Source of the DNA: Bacillota bacterium
GTDB taxonomy: Bacteria > Bacillota_I > Bacilli_A > Izemoplasmatales > Hujiaoplasmataceae
NCBI GenBank assembly: GCA_029559915.1
Contig: JAKPZU010000350.1
Span: forward strand, 1 to 39,499
DNA length: 39,499 nt
Reading direction: 5' to 3'
The position numbers and the translations under genes are program-made. The notes under the pieces are model-generated. The model saw nothing but the letters and a program-made list of their open reading frames with translations. It was not told the origin of the DNA and ran no database searches. Shown here in pieces: positions 27,914 to 36,387 of this stretch; position 1 is the stretch's first letter, and each line of letters opens with the position of its first letter.

Positions 27914-29188
27914 TTGAATTTAGTCAAAAGAAATATAGGTGATCTTGATGTTTATTACATAAAAAATGATAAATTCAAGACAATAGAAGCATTTTTTGTC
28001 TTTAGCAATGAATTCTCGGAAAAAACTGTTAATGAAAGCACATTTTTGACAGAAATTCTCTCAGATAGCACAAAAAAATATCCTAGTACCGAGAAGTTCA
28101 AATTAGTGTGCGACAACCTCTATGGCTTGAGCAAAATGAGCTACTATCATTTTGAAGGAAGCCTTGATATCACCATGTTCGCCATCAGCAGTGTCAATGA
28201 TAAGTATTTGCCAAAAAAACATGTGTTTGATCAAGCCTTCGATATTTTGCTGGAAATGATATACGCTCCTAAGACTGTTAATGCTAAATTTACCAAGAAA
28301 ATCGTCAAGGAAAAACTATCTCAGGCTTCCGAGATGCTTCTTAGTATTAAACAGAACAAGAATGCTTACAGTTACAATCAATTCATGAAAGCATATCTAA
28401 GAAACAACACCGATCATATCGGTATTTTTCCTAATGAAGAAGGTTTAAAAGATTTCACTCAAGAATCTTTGACAAGGGTTCATCAAAGATTGATAAACGA
28501 AGACAATCTCAAGATTTTCATAGCTGGAGATTTTGATTTTACGGAAATGGATAATCTCATCGCAACCAAAGCAGGAAAAATTATAAACCGCTCCCGAAAA
28601 GAGTTTGCATTCAAACCGTTCTTTCGCAGCAAGAAAGAAAAAGACATAAATCTAGTAATTGACAAAACTTCTTCCGGTCAAACCCGGGTTTTTATCGGTT
28701 ATGACCTGAACTTTCCTCATAATCAAGAAAATGCCATGACAATGGCTCTTTTCAATGAACTTTTCGGGGGGTTTGAAAATTCATTGTTATTTTCTAATAT
28801 TAGGGAAAAAATGCATTTATCGTACTATGTTTTTTCTCATTACAGCGTCGGAAATCATCTCTTTTACATCAACTTGGAAACTGCTAAGGAGAATGCCGAC
28901 AAAGCAATCAATGAAGTGAAACAGCAATTACTAAATTGTCAAAACGGTGACATTGATGAGGCGTTGTTTATTCAAGCCAAGAACAACATAATCAATCGTT
29001 GGCAGACAGCGGTTGATTCCCAAGTCAAAACCATGTTATACAACATTAATGATTTTTTCCGTTATGAAAATATTTTTGATGAAACAGAAAAAATCAAAAT
29101 GCTTGAAAATATCAAAAAAGAAGATCTGATTAAACTTATCAATTCAATCAAATTGGATACGGTTTATATTTACACTTCAGGAGAATGA
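27914..29188 (+). CDS. M16-family peptidase homologue lacking the zinc site (YmfF-like)
   Basis: 424-aa M16 (pitrilysin/PqqL-like) protein. The position of the HxxEH motif is not conserved: the equivalent helix reads STFLTEILSDSTKKYP, so it is probably non-catalytic. The C-terminal M16 repeat is recognisable (RVFIGYDLNF, ALFNELFGG, SLLFSNIREKMHLSYYVFSHY). The start is TTG at 27914 with GAGGTGATA upstream; the track's longer frame begins inside deoD. It is followed after 4 nt by an M16 protein with an intact site. Such pairs (Bacillus YmfF/YmfH) probably work as a heterodimer with one active half. Confidence 0.85.
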   Translation: MNLVKRNIGDLDVYYIKNDKFKTIEAFFVFSNEFSEKTVNESTFLTEILSDSTKKYPSTEKFKLVCDNLYGLSKMSYYHFEGSLDITMFAISSVNDKYLPKKHVFDQAFDILLEMIYAPKTVNAKFTKKIVKEKLSQASEMLLSIKQNKNAYSYNQFMKAYLRNNTDHIGIFPNEEGLKDFTQESLTRVHQRLINEDNLKIFIAGDFDFTEMDNLIATKAGKIINRSRKEFAFKPFFRSKKEKDINLVIDKTSSGQTRVFIGYDLNFPHNQENAMTMALFNELFGGFENSLLFSNIREKMHLSYYVFSHYSVGNHLFYINLETAKENADKAINEVKQQLLNCQNGDIDEALFIQAKNNIINRWQTAVDSQVKTMLYNINDFFRYENIFDETEKIKMLENIKKEDLIKLINSIKLDTVYIYTSGE

Positions 29189-29192
29189 GAAA

Positions 29193-30464
29193 ATGGAAAA
29201 AAAATATATCTTGGATGATGAAATATTGTATCTGGAAACTTTGACTAACGGCATGAAGGTCTTCATTCAGCCAAAACCGAAATTCATTCAAACCTTTGCG
29301 TCTTTATATGTAGATTTTGGAGGTAGAGATTTTCGCTATCACAGAAATAACATTGAATACAACTTGCCACGAGGTACAGCTCATTTTCTTGAACACTTGC
29401 TCTTTGAAAACAATGGCGACACCTTGACAAAAAATTTTATCGAAGCCAATGCCGACATCAATGCCTTTACCGCTAGAAAAGTCACTTCCTATTATTTTTC
29501 AACCAAAAATCAATTTTACCCATTGCTTTTAAGATTGTTCGACAATTTTGTCGATTTTTCCTTCTCGGAAAAAACAATAAAAAAAGAAGGCAAAATAATT
29601 GCTCAAGAACTTTCCATAGATGATGATTCTGAATCTGTTAAAGCCTACAAGTCGCTGCTTAGACTGCTTTATAAGGATGATTCGATTTATCAAGATATTG
29701 GCGGAACCAAAGCCACCATCAAAGCAATTGATAAAACCGTTTTGGAACAAGCCATTGAACATTTCTATCATCCGAAAAATATGACCCTGCTGGTAACCGG
29801 TAATGTCGATCCGGTCCAATTGATTGAAACTTTGAACAGTCACGAATTTGTCAAGAAAACCTGGCCTAAGTACTATCCGATTGAACGTTTCGTCGATCTT
29901 ACTGATAAATCAGTACATTATAAGCGAAAAATCGATAAAAAACTGGAAACCAATCTAGTGGAAATTGGCATAAAAATCCCAGAGCATTTATTTAAAAATC
30001 GGCAAATGGAGCATTTCTTATTGCTTGATCCATTTTTGGAAATGATTTTTGACCCATCGACAAAAATCTATAAAACCTTGCAAAAGAAGAATCTCTACAA
30101 TCATAGTTTAACCGTCACCCCTATGTATGATGGTGATTATAGTTTCATCAACATCTCAATTGAAACTAAAAAATCCAAGCAATTTGTCAAGGCGATGAAA
30201 GAATTGTTGCTGGAAATTCCCGTCACCGATATTCCTGATAAAATTTTCAAGGCTTTTCATCGTGCCGAAATCGGTAGAACCATCAAAAGTTTTGATGATG
30301 TTAAAGAAACTCACAATCTCCTGGAAACTCTGATTTTAAACAATGTTGACATCACTGAATATTTTGAAAGAAAGAAAAACATCAAACTTGAAAATTTTAA
30401 TGATTTAAAACAAGTATTCACAAAAAACAATATATATCTTGTTGAGTATGTTAAACAGTCTTAA
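29193..30464 (+). CDS. M16-family zinc peptidase (YmfH-like)
   Basis: 423-aa M16 peptidase with the inverted zinc motif HFLEH at residues 64-68 (GTAHFLEHLLFEN) and the third ligand probably E140 (GKIIAQELSIDDD). There is no signal peptide, so it is cytosolic. It is paired with the preceding inactive homologue as in Bacillus ymfF-ymfH. Substrate unknown; candidates are small peptides. The last codons and stop overlap the promoter of engB. Confidence 0.88.
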   Translation: MEKKYILDDEILYLETLTNGMKVFIQPKPKFIQTFASLYVDFGGRDFRYHRNNIEYNLPRGTAHFLEHLLFENNGDTLTKNFIEANADINAFTARKVTSYYFSTKNQFYPLLLRLFDNFVDFSFSEKTIKKEGKIIAQELSIDDDSESVKAYKSLLRLLYKDDSIYQDIGGTKATIKAIDKTVLEQAIEHFYHPKNMTLLVTGNVDPVQLIETLNSHEFVKKTWPKYYPIERFVDLTDKSVHYKRKIDKKLETNLVEIGIKIPEHLFKNRQMEHFLLLDPFLEMIFDPSTKIYKTLQKKNLYNHSLTVTPMYDGDYSFINISIETKKSKQFVKAMKELLLEIPVTDIPDKIFKAFHRAEIGRTIKSFDDVKETHNLLETLILNNVDITEYFERKKNIKLENFNDLKQVFTKNNIYLVEYVKQS

Positions 30465-30489
30465 CAAGTAAGACCTTTAATGATATAAT
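30461..30489 (+). promoter_or_regulatory. Promoter of engB
   Basis: TTAACA (30461-30466) and TATAAT (30484-30489) with 17 nt between, plus TG one base before the -10 (TGATATAAT). The -35 overlaps the stop of the M16 gene and a small GTCTTA/TAAGAC hairpin that lacks a T-run. Confidence 0.7.
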
Positions 30490-30508
30490 TTACTTAAGTT
30501 GGTGAAAT

Positions 30509-31102
30509 ATGATACTCAAAAGCGTAAAATTCATAACTTCAGCAGTAAAAAAGAGTGATTATCCCGATGATGAACTCGCTCATGTTGTTTTTGCCGGCCG
30601 ATCCAATGTTGGTAAATCATCTTTTATTAACTCTTTGCTCAATGTAAAAAACATTGCTAGAGTCTCACAAACGCCGGGAAAAACTCGCTTGATTAACTTT
30701 TTCTTGGTCAATGAAACTTTCTATTTGGTTGATATTCCCGGTTATGGTTATGCCAATGTCAGCCATAATGAATTGATCAGATTTGCAAACATGATTGACG
30801 AATATTTGACCCATCCCAAAATCAAGATAGCAGTTTTATTGCTCGATATCAGAAGGGTACCGAATCAAGATGATTTATTGATGTACCAGTATTTCCGCAG
30901 CATCAATACCAAAACCTTGATTATTCTGACAAAAGCCGATAAATTGTCCAACAATCAAAGAGTGAAGCAAATTAACTTGATAAAAAAATCACTTCCAAAC
31001 ATAATGAACGAAGAGATTATTACTTATTCGACAAAGACAAAAGAGAATCAGGATAAAATTTGGAGTGTATTGGAAACTTCTCTTGAGGTAAAATATGAGT
31101 AA
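30509..31102 (+). CDS. engB: Ribosome-biogenesis GTPase EngB/YsxC
   Basis: 197-aa TRAFAC-class GTPase needed for 50S subunit assembly. G1 is at residues 30-37 (GRSNVGKSS); G2/G3 are seen in SQTPGKTRLINFF and VDIPGYGYA, and G4 in LTKADKL. Length and N-terminus are standard for EngB. GGTGA precedes the ATG. The end overlaps the next gene's start by 8 nt. Confidence 0.97.
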   Translation: MILKSVKFITSAVKKSDYPDDELAHVVFAGRSNVGKSSFINSLLNVKNIARVSQTPGKTRLINFFLVNETFYLVDIPGYGYANVSHNELIRFANMIDEYLTHPKIKIAVLLLDIRRVPNQDDLLMYQYFRSINTKTLIILTKADKLSNNQRVKQINLIKKSLPNIMNEEIITYSTKTKENQDKIWSVLETSLEVKYE

Positions 31103-31823
31103 TAAAATTTATGATGATTTGGCCCAGCGTTTTGATCAAATGGTCAAAGACGATATGGAAAATTTCCGCTTTCCGTATTCTGAATACAATTTATTGCACG
31201 AGATTATCGCTGAATACATCAGCGATCGCTTGAACGGAAAACCAGTAAAGATTCTAGATATTGGCATTGGTACAGCCTCACTATATGAAAGAATTATACC
31301 CGAAGGCATTGATTTAACGGGCATCGACAACTCGGAGCCAATGTTGGAAATTGCCAGATTAAGGGTACCTGAGGCGAGGCTCATCAACCATAATATAAAA
31401 AAAGGTTTGCCCGAAGACATAAAAGACGAAACTTTTGATTTTATCGTTGTTTCTTATCTGTTCATGCATTTCGATTTTGAATTCGTCATTTATTTCATCG
31501 AACTATTCAGACAGTATTTGGCACCTTTTGGAAAACTTTTGATTGGCGATATTTTATTCTTCAACGAAGACAACAAGTTGCGTTTTTTAAAGGAAAATCC
31601 CGATGTCGTAATCAACGACTTGAATTTGCACGTCTATCAAGACGTACTGGAACGCATCGATGATATCTATGATTTGAGCTATATGGAGATCAATTCTTAT
31701 ACCGGTTTGATAATTGTCGAGAAAATGTACCAAAACTCTTTACAATATGATGAAACTTTGGTAAAATACAATGCAAATACAGAGAAGTGGAAGAGTACTC
31801 AGCCAGAGAAAAAAAGCGAGTAA
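31095..31823 (+). CDS. SAM-dependent methyltransferase, class I
   Basis: 242-aa Rossmann-fold methyltransferase. The SAM-binding motif I is KILDIGIGTASLYE (about residues 50-63), motif II LTGIDNSEPMLEIA, and the post-motif strand DETFDFIVVSYLFMHF. Substrate unknown. It overlaps engB by 8 nt, with GAGGTAAAAT as ribosome site. Its last about 17 codons also form the 5' part of stem I of the valS T-box, and a promoter for that leader lies within its 3' region, so the C-terminal tail NANTEKWKSTQPEKKSE may be shaped by the RNA rather than by protein function. Confidence 0.85.
   Translation: MSNKIYDDLAQRFDQMVKDDMENFRFPYSEYNLLHEIIAEYISDRLNGKPVKILDIGIGTASLYERIIPEGIDLTGIDNSEPMLEIARLRVPEARLINHNIKKGLPEDIKDETFDFIVVSYLFMHFDFEFVIYFIELFRQYLAPFGKLLIGDILFFNEDNKLRFLKENPDVVINDLNLHVYQDVLERIDDIYDLSYMEINSYTGLIIVEKMYQNSLQYDETLVKYNANTEKWKSTQPEKKSE
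31739..31767 (+). promoter_or_regulatory. Promoter of the Nudix-valS-folC unit, inside the methyltransferase CDS
   Basis: TTTACA (31739-31744) and TAAAAT (31762-31767), each 5 of 6 to consensus, with a 17-nt spacer. The predicted start is near 31774, about 10 nt before T-box stem I. Confidence 0.55.
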
Positions 31824-32010
31824 ACAGTTGGTGTGAAGTTTACCTCATAGGCGGTTTTTTAGAGGAAGGTAGCCATGGAGTTGGTTAGATGAAGTAGTAG
31901 TAGTTTAACCCGTAAGACTTGCGTTAAAGGTCTTCAAGAGCCAGATTTATCTGGAATTAAGGTGGTACCACGGATTGAATTCGTCCTTTTTTTAAGGACG
32001 ATTTTTTATT
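31774..32010 (+). ncRNA. Valine T-box leader
   Basis: Stem I starts with GTGGAAGAGTA (31787 on), followed by the AGAGA bulge and the apical ACAGTTGGTGTGAAGTTTAC. It returns through GGAAGGTAGCCAT. The specifier GTA (Val) is at 31869-31871. T-box AAGGTGGTACCACGG is at 31959-31973, with TGGT matching the ACCA tRNA end. The first about 50 nt overlap the methyltransferase CDS, whose stop is at 31821-31823. Controls the Nudix gene and valS, probably folC too. Confidence 0.92.
31982..32010 (+). terminator. T-box-controlled terminator before the Nudix gene
   Basis: CGTCCTT / AAGGACG stem with a T-rich loop, followed by ATTTTTTATT. The left arm TCCTT can pair with the AAGG of the T-box in the alternative fold. 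Confidence 0.9.
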
Positions 32011-32025
32011 TTCAAGGAGAGAAAG

Positions 32026-32508
32026 ATGGAAGAAAGTTACATTAAAAAAATCAGATCGTTGGTCAAAGACGAATTCATCATGGTAAATGCCACAGCGATA
32101 GTTATTGTGAATGACAAGAATGAGGTTCTTTTGCAGAAAAGGGCGGACAGCGGTTTATGGGGACTGCCGGGCGGTTTATTGGAACTGAACGAAAATATCG
32201 CCATCGGCGCGATTCGCGAAGTTAAGGAAGAGACCAATCTCGACATCAGAATCAAGCGCTTTATTGGTGTTTTTGTCAATCCTTTCATGCGCTGGAGGGA
32301 ACATGACTTAGCTCAGGTATTCAGTTTTGCGTTCTTGGGCGAAGTTGTATCCGGAGAATTGAGAGTCAACGACTTTGAATCGACGGATATGCAATATTTC
32401 AATTATGAAAATTTGCCACAAATTCATTCGATGGACAACATTCAAGTGATTGAGGCTTATTATAACAATCAATTCAATCTAATAGAAGGTGAACCATATG
32501 ATGGATAA
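32026..32508 (+). CDS. Nudix hydrolase
   Basis: 160-aa Nudix protein hydrolysing a nucleoside-diphosphate-linked compound; the substrate cannot be told from sequence. The Nudix box runs from G50 to L72 (GX5EX7REVKEETNL). It matches except that the last Gly of REUXEEXGU is Asn (N71); the metal-binding Glu residues are kept. AAGGAGAG precedes the ATG. It is the first gene after the Val T-box and its end overlaps the valS start, so it is co-regulated with tRNA-Val charging, an unusual position. Confidence 0.88.
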   Translation: MEESYIKKIRSLVKDEFIMVNATAIVIVNDKNEVLLQKRADSGLWGLPGGLLELNENIAIGAIREVKEETNLDIRIKRFIGVFVNPFMRWREHDLAQVFSFAFLGEVVSGELRVNDFESTDMQYFNYENLPQIHSMDNIQVIEAYYNNQFNLIEGEPYDG

Positions 32509-35068
32509 AAAATACAACCCCAAACAAGTTGAACAAGGTAAATATGATTTTTGGCTGGAGAATAAATTATTCTCTTCCGGAGATATGACTAAAAAACCTT
32601 TTACAATCGTCATTCCACCACCAAACGTCACCGGTAAACTGCATCTAGGTCATACCTGGGACAACACTTTGCAGGATATGATAATCAGAAGAAAAAGAAT
32701 GCAAGGTTATGACGCGCTTTATTTACCGGGAATGGATCATGCGGGCATAGCAACTCAAGCGAAAGTTGACGCTAAACTCAAAGAACAAGGCATCAATCGT
32801 TATGATCTTTCCAGAGAAGAGTATCTTGAAGTTGCTTGGCAATGGAAAGAAGAATATTCCAATTTTATCCGCGAACAGTGGAAGACCATGGGTCTTTCCC
32901 TGGACTACTCCAAAGAACGTTTTACCTTGGATGAAGGCTTGTCAAAAGCCGTAAACAAGGTTTTTATCGATCTTTACCATAAAGGCTACATCTATCGCGG
33001 TGAAAGAATTATTAATTGGGATGTTGAAGCAAAAACGGCTTTATCTAATATTGAAATCGAACATGTGGAGACTGAAGGCGCACTTTACTACATCACTTAT
33101 CCTTTCGTGGATGGATTAGATGGTGTAACAGTAGCCACCACCAGACCGGAGACGATGTTTGGCGACAGTGCCATCATGGTCAATCCTGATGATGAGAGAT
33201 ACCTTCACCTTCATGGCAAGGAAGTTTACATTCCAACCACCAAAACCAAGATAAAAATTATCACTGACAAATACGTTGATAAAGATTTCGGTACGGGAAT
33301 CGTTAAAGTCACACCAGCTCACGACCCTAACGACTTCCAAGTGGGAAAGAGACATGATTTGGCAATGCCTCTATGCATGAACGAAGATGGAACAATGAAC
33401 CATTTGGCATTCAAATATGAAAACATGGAAAGATTTGCATGTCGCAAAGCTTTAGTTGAAGACTTGAAACAATTGGGTTTGATGAAAAAAATTGAAGTCA
33501 TAAAACATAATGTCGGACATAGCGAAAGAACCAATGTAATCGTTGAACCAAGACTATCAAAACAGTGGTTTGTGAGAATGGATCAATTAGCAAAAAACGC
33601 TATGGAAAAGTCTAAAGTTTCTTTCGTCCCGGAACGCTTTGAAAAGATTTTTACCAATTGGATGGAAGGTATTGAAGACTGGTGCATTTCCAGACAGCTG
33701 TGGTGGGGCCATAGAATTCCGGTTTATTACCGCAACGAAGAGATTTACTGCGGAGAGAATCATCCAGATGGCGATGGATGGATTCAAGATACTGATGTTT
33801 TGGATACCTGGTTTTCTTCTGCCCTTTGGCCTTTTTCGACTTTGGGTTGGCCGGAAAACACATCTGATTTTAAACGTTATTATCCAAATGACGTGATGGT
33901 AACAGGCTATGATATTATCTTTTTCTGGGTGGCGAGAATGATTTTTCAAGCTATCGAATTTACCGGTGCATCACCTTTTAAAGAATGTTTGATTCATGGT
34001 TTGATTCGCGATAAAGAAGGAAGAAAAATGTCAAAATCCTTGGGCAACGGTGTCGACCCGATTGAAGTTGTCGATCAATATGGCGCTGATGCCCTAAGGT
34101 ATTTCATCACCACCAATTCTTCGCCAGGTCAAGACCTGCGCTATGAAGAGGAAAAAGTATTGTCCAGCTGGAATTTTATCAATAAACTCTGGAATATCAG
34201 CCGTTACACCATCATGAATACAAAGGATGTAATCGGCAAGGAACTTATCTTGGAACCACGAAAATTCACCTTCCCAGATCGTTGGATTATCACTAGGTTG
34301 AACCGATTGATAGATTCTGTGGATTATTTCTTCGATCACTATGAGTTCGGTGAAGCTGCAAAATTAATCTACAATTTCACCTGGAACGATTTTGCCTCCT
34401 GGTATATCGAAATGGCTAAGTTGTCGGATACTTTGACGACCAAGTCAGTCCTTATCTATGTCTTGGAAAACACCATTAAGTTGCTGCACCCTTTCATGCC
34501 TTTTGTAACTGAAGAAATATTCCAAAAATTATCACCAAATTCATTATCAATCATGATTAGCGATTGGCCTAAAAACAATGGTATGCTTTATCCGGATACA
34601 GAAGAAAAAGATTGGTTCTTTGAACTTATAAAAGGTGTTAGAACCGTGAGAAACGACTATCAGGTTTCTTGGACTAAACCAATCGATTTGTTTATCCAGA
34701 CTGACAAGGAAAATATGGCCTTTTTAAGGGAAAACGATCAATATATCAGGAAATTCCTCAATCCAAATCAATTGATAATAGCAGAAACGATTGAGAAAAA
34801 AGACGAAGCGATTAGTTTGATTTTTGCCAACGCCTCAATTCTCATTCCTCTCGGTTCTTTGGTCAACGTTACTGAAGAAATCAAGCGATTGAATGATCAA
34901 TTGGTTAATTTGGAAAAAGAAATCGAAAGATGTACAAAAATGCTTAGCAATCCTAACTTCACGGCAAAAGCTCCGCAAGCAAAGATTGAAGAAGAAAAAA
35001 ATAAATTACAGAAATACGAAGAAAATTATAAAGAGGTTACTTACCGCTTAAAGGAGCTAACAGAATAA
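32498..35068 (+). CDS. valS: Valyl-tRNA synthetase
   Basis: 856-aa class I synthetase. HIGH is HLGH at about residues 49-52 (PPPNVTGKLHLGHTWDN) and KMSKS is at about 510 (KMSKSLGNGVDP). The editing domain has ATTRPETMFGDSA. The C-terminal coiled-coil tRNA-binding arm typical of ValS is present (NDQLVNLEKEIERC to the end). The track start, GTG at 32489, lies in the ribosome site AAGGTGA; ATG at 32498 (or 32501) is better spaced. It overlaps the Nudix gene by 11 nt. folC follows after 2 nt. Confidence 0.98.
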   Translation: MMDKKYNPKQVEQGKYDFWLENKLFSSGDMTKKPFTIVIPPPNVTGKLHLGHTWDNTLQDMIIRRKRMQGYDALYLPGMDHAGIATQAKVDAKLKEQGINRYDLSREEYLEVAWQWKEEYSNFIREQWKTMGLSLDYSKERFTLDEGLSKAVNKVFIDLYHKGYIYRGERIINWDVEAKTALSNIEIEHVETEGALYYITYPFVDGLDGVTVATTRPETMFGDSAIMVNPDDERYLHLHGKEVYIPTTKTKIKIITDKYVDKDFGTGIVKVTPAHDPNDFQVGKRHDLAMPLCMNEDGTMNHLAFKYENMERFACRKALVEDLKQLGLMKKIEVIKHNVGHSERTNVIVEPRLSKQWFVRMDQLAKNAMEKSKVSFVPERFEKIFTNWMEGIEDWCISRQLWWGHRIPVYYRNEEIYCGENHPDGDGWIQDTDVLDTWFSSALWPFSTLGWPENTSDFKRYYPNDVMVTGYDIIFFWVARMIFQAIEFTGASPFKECLIHGLIRDKEGRKMSKSLGNGVDPIEVVDQYGADALRYFITTNSSPGQDLRYEEEKVLSSWNFINKLWNISRYTIMNTKDVIGKELILEPRKFTFPDRWIITRLNRLIDSVDYFFDHYEFGEAAKLIYNFTWNDFASWYIEMAKLSDTLTTKSVLIYVLENTIKLLHPFMPFVTEEIFQKLSPNSLSIMISDWPKNNGMLYPDTEEKDWFFELIKGVRTVRNDYQVSWTKPIDLFIQTDKENMAFLRENDQYIRKFLNPNQLIIAETIEKKDEAISLIFANASILIPLGSLVNVTEEIKRLNDQLVNLEKEIERCTKMLSNPNFTAKAPQAKIEEEKNKLQKYEENYKEVTYRLKELTE

Positions 35069-35070
35069 AG

Positions 35071-36336
35071 ATGTTCAAAACAGTTGAAGAAGCTCAAAAC
35101 TGGATTGAAAATATCAAAAGGTTCGGATCAAAACTTGATCTTAAACGGATGGAAAAGGTTGTTGCACTCTTGGATCATCCGGAAAAAGCCTTCAAATCAA
35201 TCCATCTCGCAGGAACCAATGGTAAAGGGTCAACTTCGACATACCTCAAAAAGATTTTGAGCCATGCCGGCTTTAAAGTCGGCATCTATACTTCGCCATA
35301 TGTTGTAAAGTTTAATGAACGAATTGGCATTAATGACGACTATATCAGTGATGATGAACTCGTTCATTATGCCAACGAGCTATATCCATTGACGGAAAAA
35401 ATGCTGGAAGACGATGAGACAGTCACTTTTTTTGAAGTGTTGACGCTTATGGCTTTCCTTTATTTCCGTGATCAAAAAGTTGATTACGCCGTAATTGAAG
35501 TCGGATTAGGTGGGTTATTGGATGCGACGAACGTCATAATTCCTGAGATTTCCGTCATTACCAATATTTCTTATGACCATATGAAACAATTGGGAAACAC
35601 ATTGGAATCGATTGCCTTAAATAAACTTGGAATCGTCAAGGACAATGTACCTTTAGTTACAGCAATAGAAAACACCAATCTTTTTCCCTTGTTTTCTGAA
35701 GTCACCGCCAAACATCACAGCCGTCTAAAAATCTGCAATTTTGACATGGTGACTAATATCGATGTCAAGGAAGTTACGCGTTTCAAATATCGCGACCAGG
35801 AATATCTGCTTAACCTCACCGGGTACCATCAAGTCAAAAATGCCGTTTTGGCAATTGAAACCATAAGACTTTTAAGAATCATCAATAATCTTCATCTTAC
35901 TGAAGAAGATATCTATGAAGGGCTCAAAACAGCTGCTTGGCCAGGAAGATTTGAAATTTTCAACAAAAATGTTGTCATCGATGGTGCACATAATATCGGC
36001 GGCATCGAAGCCTTGATTAAGAGTGCGAGAACTGTTTTTGCTGGGAAATACATCAAATGTCTATTTTCGGTAATGCGGGATAAAGAGCACAAAAAAATGA
36101 TTGAAGAGTTGGATAACTTTTGCGACGAACTCTATTTTACCGAGTTTGAATATCAAAGAAGAGCTGACGCTGAAGAATTGTTTTCTGAATCCAGCCATTA
36201 TCACAAGTCCTTCCATACCGACTATAAACAGATATTCTTTAAGTTATCCAGCGAATTGAAGGAAAATGAAGTCTTGATTGTCACTGGCTCCTTATACTTT
36301 ATTTCAGAAATAAGAAAACTATTGGTCAAAGAATAA
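35071..36336 (+). CDS. folC: Folylpolyglutamate synthase / dihydrofolate synthase
   Basis: 421-aa Mur-ligase-like enzyme that adds glutamate to folates, and in bifunctional forms to dihydropteroate. The P-loop AGTNGKGSTS is at about residues 47-56; other motifs are YTSPYVVKFNERI, VIEVGLGGLLDATNVI, NISYDHMKQLG, and WPGRFE with VIDGAHN in the C-terminal domain. The valS-folC order is the common Firmicutes one. The start lies 2 nt after valS, so it is probably under the Val T-box as well. Whether it is mono- or bifunctional cannot be decided here. Confidence 0.95.
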   Translation: MFKTVEEAQNWIENIKRFGSKLDLKRMEKVVALLDHPEKAFKSIHLAGTNGKGSTSTYLKKILSHAGFKVGIYTSPYVVKFNERIGINDDYISDDELVHYANELYPLTEKMLEDDETVTFFEVLTLMAFLYFRDQKVDYAVIEVGLGGLLDATNVIIPEISVITNISYDHMKQLGNTLESIALNKLGIVKDNVPLVTAIENTNLFPLFSEVTAKHHSRLKICNFDMVTNIDVKEVTRFKYRDQEYLLNLTGYHQVKNAVLAIETIRLLRIINNLHLTEEDIYEGLKTAAWPGRFEIFNKNVVIDGAHNIGGIEALIKSARTVFAGKYIKCLFSVMRDKEHKKMIEELDNFCDELYFTEFEYQRRADAEELFSESSHYHKSFHTDYKQIFFKLSSELKENEVLIVTGSLYFISEIRKLLVKE

Positions 36337-36387
36337 AATTAAAGAATTTTGTCGACTAATCAGTAATATTTATGTCGGGTGATATAA

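Noticed and set aside
30458-30474. Terminator after the second M16 gene
   Set aside because: GTCTTA/TAAGAC hairpin exists but no T-run follows, and the site overlaps the engB promoter.
32489-32497. GTG start for valS
   Set aside because: The GTG is part of the AAGGTGA ribosome site that serves ATG 32498/32501.
33587-33949. 120-aa minus-strand ORF in valS
   Set aside because: Antisense to well-conserved ValS catalytic-domain codons; no independent evidence.
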